Of a stretch of DNA of 8,630 nucleotides, positions 1 to 5,922 are shown one piece after another. Position numbers and translations under genes: made by a program. Every line of letters starts with the position of its first letter. The first letter of the stretch is position 1. The DNA is from Nitrososphaerales archaeon TH5893. Lineage in GTDB: Archaea > Thermoproteota > Nitrososphaeria > Nitrososphaerales > Nitrososphaeraceae. Under the pieces are notes generated by a model. The model was not told the origin of the DNA, ran no database searches, and was given only the letters and a program-made list of their open reading frames with translations. The stretch is taken from NCBI GenBank assembly GCA_014523685.1, contig JAATVT010000233.1, positions 1 to 8,630 on the forward strand. Reading direction: 5' to 3'.

Positions 1-175
1 ACCAACACCAACACCAACACCAACACCAACACCAACACCAACACCAACACCAACACCAACACCAACACCAACCCCAACACCAACCCCAACACCAACACCA
101 ACACCAACCCCAACACCAACACCAACACCAACACCAACACCAACACCAACCCCAACCCCAACCCCAACCCCAACA
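1..175 (+). repeat. Hexanucleotide tandem array ACCAAC/CCCAAC encoding (Pro-Thr)29
   Basis: About 29 uninterrupted copies of a 6-bp unit run from the left edge to 175. The unit varies only between ACA and ACC in the threonine codon, so every copy encodes Pro-Thr in the frame of the downstream protein. The + strand contains no G from 1 to 177. The array probably extends beyond the window. Because the unit is two codons, copy-number change by slippage lengthens or shortens the Pro-Thr linker without a frameshift. Confidence 0.95.
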
Positions 176-2011
176 TCGACTAGTGTAAATCAACAAATAA
201 CCCAGATTGCGCAACAAGTGGCACAACAAACTGGCGCTTCAACACAATCGGTGCAACAAATTATCACACAAGTAGCAATACAAATTGCCAATTTCGGGGG
301 TAATACTAATCAAGCCATAGCCCAACTAGCGCAGCAAATATCATCTAACCCTGGGGGTGATATATCACAATTACTAACGCAACTTGCTCAACAGGTAATA
401 GCAGGGAATAGTGATTGTGCTAACCAGGCGATCAATCAAATAGCGCAACAAACGGCTCAAGGAACCAATATCGTTCAGGTAATAAGCCAGGTTGTGATCC
501 AAACTACTTGTCCACCACTAACACCTACACCCAATACCGCGACCCTGATAGTTGTCAAAAATGTAATTAATGATAACGGGGGAATACTTGAACCAGGTGA
601 TTTTAGAATAAGCGTCACAGGCCCAGCCCCTAATCCACCTATCGCGAGTCCGTTTCCAGCTGAAGATACCCCTGGAACCTCGATCCCTGTAGATCCTAAT
701 TCTGCCTACCAAGTGAGAGAAGTTACTCGAGATGGTTATTCTGTAGATTATTCTGGCGACTGTGATAGTAACTCAGGAATTCCAACTGGACAAACAAGAA
801 CTTGCATTATAACAAATAACGATGAATCTTCGACGCTGAGGGTTATAAAAAGAGTAATCAACGATGACGGCGGAACATTACAACCGAGTGATTTCCAAAT
901 AAGTGTGACAGGTCCCTCCGAATTATCTCCTAATCCCGAGAGTTTTCCAGGAAGATCGGGATCAGGCCCGAATGTTGAAGTGACTTCAAATACTCCCTAC
1001 AGTGTAACTGAGACCACCTCATCCCGTTACAACGCTGATTTCGATGAGTGTAGAAGTTCAGGAGGTATCCCGCCAGGTGAGACTAGAACGTGTATTATTA
1101 CCAACAATGATAAGGAGAGAACCGACACCACCAACACGATTATAGAATACAGGGAAACGACCCCTATCGCAATGGACGTAGAAACTATAAGATTTGACAA
1201 GGGTACTTTTGAAAGTAGAGAAATAGTGCCAATTGCTGATGTAAGTCCATACGTAATGATTGGAGGTCATGTTCTCCTGAATTTGCCGACAGGAGATTTT
1301 AAATTGATAGCTGCCGAGACATCAAGTACCGAAGTTGAACACGCGATTCTTCTTAATCCTCAGGAGATAGGCAGCGTAAGGACAGGCCAAACACTATATC
1401 ATGTGGATTTGGATGATAAAATGAGTGGGAAAAATCCGTTTACAAATAGGGCAGACAAAGTAACTGAGTGGACTGAGCTTTGGCTGTATAACTCAAATGG
1501 AGTAAAGGATGTTCAGGTAGGTGACGATAATGGCTGGACTGCTACTTTTGTAATGGCAGAGTTTCCTGGTGCAAAACTGAGGTGCCCATGTGAGTGGGTT
1601 GATACCGAAATCGTAAAGCAAGGGAAATCATTCTTCTCGGCATACGGGATGAGGGCCCTTGCTGACGTACGTCCATTCCATGTTATAGACGGGCATGTTG
1701 CACTTGACTTACCTAGAGAAATAGGTATGCAGCAATCATCTATTAAATTAGTGGCGTTAGAACTAGATGATAACAATAAAGTAGCACATGCGGTAAGTTT
1801 GAATCCTATTAAAATTGGTGATCTAAATTCTGCTGAATCATTGTATCATGTGAATCTGGCCGAAGATATGAGTGGCAAAAATCCATTTACAAATAGGTCG
1901 GACAAGGTAACCGAATGGACGGATCTATTGCTATGGAATTCCGATAAGAAGAATGGGCTGGCAATGGTTGATGATAACCAGGTATCAGTAACCATAGTAG
2001 CAGATCGGTGA
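2..2011 (+). CDS. Large modular surface/secreted protein, 5'-truncated by the window edge
   Basis: The frame is open from base 2 to the TGA at 2009-2011, giving 669 visible residues; the true start lies upstream. The GTG at 218 is an internal valine codon, because 72 in-frame codons precede it without a stop. Domain order (residue 1 = codon at base 2): Pro-Thr dipeptides 1-58; Gln-rich amphipathic repeats about 63-169; a short Pro/Thr linker; two prealbumin/SpaA-like beta domains at 181-274 and 278-370, each with a CX13C pair; then two related ~130-residue domains (393-520 and 534-669), the second ending at the C-terminus. A Pro-Thr stalk, paired cysteines and beta-sandwich-like domains suggest an exported adhesin or cell-envelope protein, but any signal peptide or anchor would be upstream, and no C-terminal membrane segment is visible. 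The function is unknown. The prealbumin-like assignment comes from recognised motifs (VTG, TRTCIITNND); the C-terminal pair matches no family I recognise. It appears monocistronic: a T-rich terminator-like stretch follows. Confidence 0.85.
   Translation, partial: PTPTPTPTPTPTPTPTPTPTPTPTPTPTPTPTPTPTPTPTPTPTPTPTPTPTPTPTPTSTSVNQQITQIAQQVAQQTGASTQSVQQIITQVAIQIANFGGNTNQAIAQLAQQISSNPGGDISQLLTQLAQQVIAGNSDCANQAINQIAQQTAQGTNIVQVISQVVIQTTCPPLTPTPNTATLIVVKNVINDNGGILEPGDFRISVTGPAPNPPIASPFPAEDTPGTSIPVDPNSAYQVREVTRDGYSVDYSGDCDSNSGIPTGQTRTCIITNNDESSTLRVIKRVINDDGGTLQPSDFQISVTGPSELSPNPESFPGRSGSGPNVEVTSNTPYSVTETTSSRYNADFDECRSSGGIPPGETRTCIITNNDKERTDTTNTIIEYRETTPIAMDVETIRFDKGTFESREIVPIADVSPYVMIGGHVLLNLPTGDFKLIAAETSSTEVEHAILLNPQEIGSVRTGQTLYHVDLDDKMSGKNPFTNRADKVTEWTELWLYNSNGVKDVQVGDDNGWTATFVMAEFPGAKLRCPCEWVDTEIVKQGKSFFSAYGMRALADVRPFHVIDGHVALDLPREIGMQQSSIKLVALELDDNNKVAHAVSLNPIKIGDLNSAESLYHVNLAEDMSGKNPFTNRSDKVTEWTDLLLWNSDKKNGLAMVDDNQVSVTIVADR
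150..171 (-). other. G-quadruplex motif: four GGGG runs separated by TT (minus strand)
   Basis: On the + strand four CCCC runs occur at 150-153, 156-159, 162-165 and 168-171, each separated by AA. The minus strand therefore carries four consecutive GGGGTT units, the same sequence as the Tetrahymena telomere repeat, which is known to fold into a G-quadruplex in vitro. The minus strand is the template strand of the surface-protein gene. The flanking GG-containing hexamers have weaker two-quartet potential. Folding in vivo is inference. Confidence 0.6.
188..508 (+). repeat. About six degenerate ~19-residue Gln-rich helical repeats
   Basis: The protein segment after the Pro-Thr tract repeats a pattern close to Q-x-I-x-Q-[IL]-A-Q-Q-x, followed by a Gly/Asn/Ser-rich turn. 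Examples are NQQITQIAQQ, VQQIITQVAI, NQAIAQLAQQ, SQLLTQLAQQ, NQAINQIAQQ and VQVISQVVIQ, spaced about 18-21 residues apart. Hydrophobic residues recur every three to four positions, as expected of short amphipathic helices separated by turns. There are almost no charged residues. I do not recognise a named family. Confidence 0.65.
542..823 (+). repeat. Prealbumin/SpaA-like domain, copy 1
   Basis: Residues 181-274 of the visible protein run from TLIVVKNVINDNGG through DFRISVTG to TRTCIITNND. This layout (initial beta strand, VTG strand, a Cys-containing SGxIPxGxTRTC strand and a closing NND) is typical of prealbumin-like-fold or SpaA-like repeat domains in surface proteins. Two cysteines in CX13C spacing could form an intradomain disulfide outside the cell. 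Confidence 0.65.
833..1111 (+). repeat. Prealbumin/SpaA-like domain, copy 2
   Basis: Residues 278-370 repeat copy 1 with an offset of 291 nt (97 residues): TLRVIKRVINDDGG, DFQISVTG and TRTCIITNND line up, and the CX13C spacing is preserved. Similarity is clear at DNA level in the first ~80 nt, indicating internal duplication. Only three residues (ESS) separate the two copies, so they probably form a rigid tandem. Confidence 0.65.
1178..1561 (+). repeat. Unrecognised ~130-residue domain, copy A
   Basis: Residues 393-520 run from VETIRF to FVMAE. Landmarks shared with copy B are ADVxP, GHV, LYHV, MSGKNPFTNR, DKVTEWT and a closing DDN segment. Alternating hydrophobic residues suggest a beta-rich fold. 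No family recognised. A 13-residue linker containing the only nearby cysteines (RCPCEW) joins it to copy B. Confidence 0.75.
1601..2008 (+). repeat. Unrecognised ~130-residue domain, copy B
   Basis: Residues 534-669 run from DTEIVK to the last residue and align with copy A over the whole length with small indels. The best-conserved block (bases 1868-1927 against 1421-1480) keeps 18 of 20 residues, while seven codons differ only synonymously. This fits an old duplication held by selection on the protein. Confidence 0.75.
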
Positions 2012-2090
2012 AGTAGCTAAATCGTGTCATATGAGCTTGTACATATCTAAGAATCCTAGCAGTGGATCCCAGAGTACCTTTTCCTGGCAT

Positions 2091-2109
2091 TTACTGTTTT
2101 TATTTATTC
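2091..2109 (+). terminator. T-rich probable terminator of the surface-protein gene
   Basis: A T-rich stretch (TGTTTTTATTTATT at 2095-2108) lies about 85 nt after the stop codon. Oligo-T tracts on the coding strand are the usual termination signal in archaea. No convincing hairpin precedes it. The rest of the 2012-2277 gap shows no gene or RNA. Confidence 0.4.
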
Positions 2110-2218
2110 AGAATATATCTATCAAAGATCAACGGTCCTTTCTAACATTTCTTCAAAAATGCTACGATTATTGGCAGCTAACTTTAAGAACATTCAACTT
2201 TTGCAACTAATTTCCAGT

Positions 2219-2228
2219 CCATATAATG
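2219..2228 (+). promoter_or_regulatory. TATA-like box for the HMG-CoA reductase gene
   Basis: The sequence CCATATAATG contains an archaeal TATA-box-like element centred near 2224. With the usual ~25-27 nt spacing, transcription would begin around 2250. That is downstream of the possible TTG start at 2242 and about 28 nt upstream of the ATG at 2278, which favours the ATG. Confidence 0.4.
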
Positions 2229-2277
2229 GGTCTAAGATAACTTGAGAATAACTAACAGCAAGCCACGTAAAAAAGAT

Positions 2278-3537
2278 ATGAAGATCTATGAGATGAACCT
2301 TGATCAGCGGTTCGACTATTTGAAAAGGGAGACAAATTTGTCAAATCATGATATCAAAATCTTGCGCAACCCATCATCATTTTCATTCGTTAATGCGGAT
2401 AGGATGGTAGAAAATGCTATTGGGGTGTTGTCTTTACCACTCGGCATAGCTACAAATTTTGTGGTAAATAACAAGAGTTATCTTGTGCCAATGGCCACAG
2501 AGGAACCCTCAGTAATAGCTGCTGCTAGCAATGGGGCCAAGGTTGCAAAGAATAGTGGCGGTTTCAGTGCAGAATGTCCCGAATCATTAATGATAGGACA
2601 AGTTCAATTAGTTTCGTTGCCTATTTCTCCAATCACAGCTAGGTTGAGGATCAGGGCTAATAAGAAGGAAATATTGCGTATTGCTAATTCGAGGAGCAGA
2701 TCTGTTGTAGCGAAGAGCCTCCAGGTTCGGGAACTAAATGACAAGAGTCGGAACAAAATGGGAAAAATTTTGCTATTAGAATTGCTTGTAGATACCAAGG
2801 ATGCAATGGGTGCAAATGTGATAAACACAATGTGCGAATCTGTATCTTCTAAACTTGAGGATCTGACAGGAGGAAAAGCCATATTAAAGATTCTTTCCAA
2901 TTATGCGACAAAACGTTTGGTGAAATGCCGCGCGATTTTTTCCAAAGACGACATCGGAGGAAAAGATGTTGTAGAAAACATTCTGTATGCCTATTCCCTA
3001 GCATATACTGATGTCTATAGAGCGGTAACACATAACAAAGGAATTATGAATGGAATCGATGCAGCTGCTTTGGCTACAGGACAAGATTTTCGTGCTATTG
3101 AAGCTGCAGCTCATGCCTACGCTGCAAGGGATGGTACTTATCGATCACTGACAAAATGGTATAAAACTAGGAAAGGTGATTTGGTTGGCGAACTAGAATT
3201 ACCTATTGCTGTTGGAATAGTAGGTGGAGCGACATCAGTCAATCCAATATCTAAAATAGGATTAAAGATACTGGGTGTAAAAACTGCAAAAGAGCTCTCG
3301 ATGGTTTTATCGGCCGTAGGACTTGCACAGAACCTGGCTGCTCTCAGAGCATTAGCCTCAGAAGGTATACAGAAAGGTCATATGAGATTACATGCTAGAA
3401 ATATTGCATATACTGCTGGATGTCGAGGCAATCATATTGATTTGGTAGCTAAAAAGATGTCCGACGAGAATAGTATTACTGCCACGAGAGCAAAAGAGAT
3501 CCTTTCCTCCTTAGAAAGCAAAAGAACTGGATGCTAG
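2278..3537 (+). CDS. mvaA: Hydroxymethylglutaryl-CoA reductase, class II (bacterial 'degradative' type)
   Basis: Reduces HMG-CoA to mevalonate with NAD(P)H in the cytoplasm; in archaea this feeds isoprenoid lipid synthesis. The protein aligns from end to end with the Pseudomonas mevalonii class II enzyme (428 residues). Numbered from the alternative TTG at 2242 (431 residues), the catalytic residues are E88 (EEPS), K266 (THNKG), D282 (ATGQD) and H380 (KGHM). The substrate-binding ENAIG motif is at 57-61 and DAMGAN at 187-192. The position matching P. mevalonii D146, which sets NADH preference, is S152 flanked by arginines, so NADPH use is plausible. I chose the ATG at 2278 (419 residues) because the TATA-like box would place the transcript start between the two candidates; the TTG adds only a 12-residue lysine-rich extension. 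No Shine-Dalgarno is seen at either. The gene stands alone, 91 nt before hisG, which has its own promoter-like sequence. Confidence 0.93.
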   Translation: MKIYEMNLDQRFDYLKRETNLSNHDIKILRNPSSFSFVNADRMVENAIGVLSLPLGIATNFVVNNKSYLVPMATEEPSVIAAASNGAKVAKNSGGFSAECPESLMIGQVQLVSLPISPITARLRIRANKKEILRIANSRSRSVVAKSLQVRELNDKSRNKMGKILLLELLVDTKDAMGANVINTMCESVSSKLEDLTGGKAILKILSNYATKRLVKCRAIFSKDDIGGKDVVENILYAYSLAYTDVYRAVTHNKGIMNGIDAAALATGQDFRAIEAAAHAYAARDGTYRSLTKWYKTRKGDLVGELELPIAVGIVGGATSVNPISKIGLKILGVKTAKELSMVLSAVGLAQNLAALRALASEGIQKGHMRLHARNIAYTAGCRGNHIDLVAKKMSDENSITATRAKEILSSLESKRTGC

Positions 3538-3585
3538 GCTTAATAATAGCTACTACAATTCACCAATACAAGAAATAATAAACAA

Positions 3586-3608
3586 CTAAATATATATCAA
3601 ATTATAGA
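3586..3608 (+). promoter_or_regulatory. TATA-like promoter region of the his operon
   Basis: The 91-nt gap before hisG is AT-rich. A TAAATATATA element (3587-3596) would give a transcript starting about 10 nt before the hisG ATG. A second AATTATAGAA element (3599-3608) would give a leaderless transcript. No Shine-Dalgarno precedes the ATG, which suits a leaderless or near-leaderless mRNA. No operator or attenuator-like hairpin is apparent. Confidence 0.45.
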
Positions 3609-3628
3609 AATTCCTCTGGTAATTCATT

Positions 3629-4621
3629 ATGCCAACCGTAAAATTTGCTGTTCCGAAAGGTAGTATTGAAGCAGCGACATTCAAGATCCTCGAAGAAGCG
3701 TGGCATAGTATTGTAGGTAGTGGTCGTACATATAGAATAAGATTAAGCGACCCAGAAATTGAAGTTAAGGTCCTCAGACCGCAGGAGATTCCAACTTATG
3801 TGCAGGAAGGTTTCTACGATATTGGAATTACAGGTAAGGATTGGATAAGAGAGGCCAAAGCTGACATAAAGATTTTGCTTGATTTAGAGTACGGACTAGT
3901 TAAGCAGGTTTTTGCTGTTCCTGAGCATTTTGAATCTTCCAATTTGACAGAACTGATCGGAGAATTTGCTACTAAGAAAAAGCCACTCAGGATATCTACA
4001 GAATATCTGACAACTACTTCATCACACATAAAGGAAAATTCTGCATATAAAAGGTATTTTGGTGACATATCTCCTATGATTATTACTCCCTGGTTGCGAG
4101 TAGGAGAAAATAGAAATGTGCAGATATTTCTTTCGTTTGGGGCTACAGAAGCAAAGCCTCCAGAGGACGTAGACGCTATTTTTGATATCACAGAAACCGG
4201 CACCACTTTGGCGCAAAATAAATTAAAAGTAATCGATGCCGTGATGGAATCAAGTGCAGTTTTAGTCGCAAACAAGGATTCGCTAAGGGATGTAAAGAAG
4301 AGGGAAAAAATATCAGACATGGTTGCCTTGTTAAAGGGGGTAGTCGAAGGTCGTAAGAAACTACACATTTTTGTGAATGTGAAGAAGGAAAATCTCGACA
4401 GCTTACTTGCCAATATGCCCGCTTTGAAAAAACCTACTATTAGTACATTGAGCGAAGATGGCTGGTACGGCGTAAATACAATAATAGACAAAAATGAATT
4501 TATTCAAATAGTCCCAATTATGCGCAAGCTAGCCCAAGGATTGGTTGTGATGGATCCAAGGCAGATATTGCCGTTAGATGAAATAAGACTCGATAACGAT
4601 ATGGATGAAAAAATTTCTTGA
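3629..4621 (+). CDS. hisG: ATP phosphoribosyltransferase, long form (first step of histidine biosynthesis)
   Basis: Joins ATP and PRPP to make phosphoribosyl-ATP, the committed step of histidine synthesis. At 330 residues it is the long type: an N-terminal periplasmic-binding-like catalytic region (FAVPKGS near the start, YDIGITGKDW at 63-72) and a PRPP-binding loop, DITETGTTLAQNKL, at 186-199. A C-terminal regulatory domain (~234-316; KLHIFVNVKKENLDSLLANMP, then a GWYGVNTII strand) follows. The long form normally needs no HisZ partner and is feedback-inhibited by histidine through the C-terminal domain; this is family knowledge. It is the first gene of the operon, with an ATG start. Its TGA overlaps the TTG start of hisD by four bases (TTGA, 4618-4621). 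The last ~14 residues, rich in Asp/Lys, extend past the regulatory domain. Confidence 0.95.
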   Translation: MPTVKFAVPKGSIEAATFKILEEAWHSIVGSGRTYRIRLSDPEIEVKVLRPQEIPTYVQEGFYDIGITGKDWIREAKADIKILLDLEYGLVKQVFAVPEHFESSNLTELIGEFATKKKPLRISTEYLTTTSSHIKENSAYKRYFGDISPMIITPWLRVGENRNVQIFLSFGATEAKPPEDVDAIFDITETGTTLAQNKLKVIDAVMESSAVLVANKDSLRDVKKREKISDMVALLKGVVEGRKKLHIFVNVKKENLDSLLANMPALKKPTISTLSEDGWYGVNTIIDKNEFIQIVPIMRKLAQGLVVMDPRQILPLDEIRLDNDMDEKIS

Positions 4622-5922
4622 TAACATCAGTTATAATTAAAGACCCTAGATTAGATGCTGCAAGAATACGTAAACGTACTACTAATTCCGTGAATTCAAA
4701 TAAGGTATTTCAAAGAGTGCAAAATATAATAGATGACGTAGCAAGGAGTGGAGATCGCGCTATATTAGATTATACTAAAAAGTTAGATGGTGTTGAACTC
4801 AAATCCTTGTTAATTTCAAGTAATGAAATAGAAGAAGCCTACGCCAATGTGAGTACGAAACAAGTCCGATCTATAAGGTTAATCAAAGACAGATTAACCA
4901 GGAGCGAAACAACTGTGCTAAAACATTTTTTTAAAGAGATTAAGACCTCATCAAACGGAATAACAATAAACAGGGCAGTTAGACCGCTCAGAAGTGTGGG
5001 TTGCTACATTCCGGGGGGAAAAGCACGCTATCCGAGTACAGCGATTATGTGCATAGTACCAGCGAAGGTCGCCAAAGTAAAAAGAATCGTAGCAATCTCT
5101 CCTCCTTTGAGGGACGGAAGTATAGATCCTTTAACCCTGGTAGCTGCAGATATCTGTGGCGTTACTGAATTCTATAAGATGGGCGGTGCGCATGGTATAG
5201 CTGCTCTTGCCTTGGGGACTTCAACAATTAATAAGGTGGATAAGATCGTCGGTCCTGGAGGGACTTTTGCTACAGCCGCAAAGATTCTGGCTTCGAGGAA
5301 TGTATCAACTGACATGGTTGCTGGTCCGACAGAACTATTGATTTATGCGGATGCGAGTTTTCCATCGAGACTTATTGCTTTGGATATAATCTCGCAGTCA
5401 GAACATGGTTTTGAAACGTTCTGCGGCTTAGTAACAACGTCTAAGAGGCTAGCAGCAGGAGTAATAAGTGATTTAAGAAGAATTCTTAGTAAGGGGAATA
5501 TGAGCCGAGCAGATTTAGTGCGGAAAAGTCTAAGGGACAATGGCTTTGTCGCTGTATCCAAGAATCGGTCAATGGCAATAGAATTTGCAAATGAGATAGC
5601 ACCAGAACACTTGGAAATATTATCAAAGGACTGCAGATACGTTTCAAAAAAAATCACTACAGCGGGATTAACACTAGTTGGAAAGTACACTCCATCCTCA
5701 GCAAGTGATTACTGTTTAGGTTCAAACCACGTTCTTCCAACAATGGAATATGGAAAATCAAGATCATCATTATCTGTACTGGACTTTGTCAAGATTATGA
5801 ATATCGTTGAAGCCACTAGAGCCGGTCTAAACCGAGTACAATGGGCAATAAAGGAAATTGCATACGCCGAAGGGTTATCGAACCATTATGAAGCAGTTAA
5901 GGAACGATTTAAGGAAAGATGA
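4618..5922 (+). CDS. hisD: Histidinol dehydrogenase
   Basis: Zinc-dependent, NAD-dependent oxidation of L-histidinol to histidine in two steps, the end of the pathway. The 434 residues match the usual family length. Visible features: the signature CYIPGGKARYPSTAIM (129-144); zinc ligands Q260 and H263 (SQSEHG), D364 (SASDY) and H423 (LSNHYEAV); and the catalytic pair E330-H331 in APEHLE. The NAD-region motif usually written GPGN reads GPGG here (212-215). The TTG start is well supported: an in-frame TGA lies only 12 nt upstream (4606-4608), no in-frame ATG is nearby, and TTGA overlaps the hisG stop, so translation is probably coupled. Only a weak GGATG (4603-4607) could act as ribosome binding site. 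The stop overlaps the hisC ATG by four bases. Confidence 0.96.
   Translation: MITSVIIKDPRLDAARIRKRTTNSVNSNKVFQRVQNIIDDVARSGDRAILDYTKKLDGVELKSLLISSNEIEEAYANVSTKQVRSIRLIKDRLTRSETTVLKHFFKEIKTSSNGITINRAVRPLRSVGCYIPGGKARYPSTAIMCIVPAKVAKVKRIVAISPPLRDGSIDPLTLVAADICGVTEFYKMGGAHGIAALALGTSTINKVDKIVGPGGTFATAAKILASRNVSTDMVAGPTELLIYADASFPSRLIALDIISQSEHGFETFCGLVTTSKRLAAGVISDLRRILSKGNMSRADLVRKSLRDNGFVAVSKNRSMAIEFANEIAPEHLEILSKDCRYVSKKITTAGLTLVGKYTPSSASDYCLGSNHVLPTMEYGKSRSSLSVLDFVKIMNIVEATRAGLNRVQWAIKEIAYAEGLSNHYEAVKERFKER

Noticed and set aside
1..175. Telomere or CRISPR-like array
   Set aside because: The repeats are 6 bp with no spacers and keep a continuous Pro-Thr reading frame joined to a long protein. 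Archaeal chromosomes are circular, so the resemblance to a ciliate telomere repeat is only in sequence.
2012..2277. Possible small RNA or tRNA in the gap before the reductase gene
   Set aside because: No cloverleaf, no TTCRANY T-arm motif and no strong stem-loop was found; only a T-rich tract and a TATA-like box stand out.
3814..4491. A 225-codon open frame on the minus strand inside hisG
   Set aside because: It lies fully antisense to hisG, which has clear family motifs. The translated sequence is Ser/Phe/Thr-rich without domain features, as expected of a mirror frame.
5343..5690. A 115-codon minus-strand frame inside hisD
   Set aside because: Antisense to the zinc and catalytic region of hisD; no motif, start signal or neighbour supports it.
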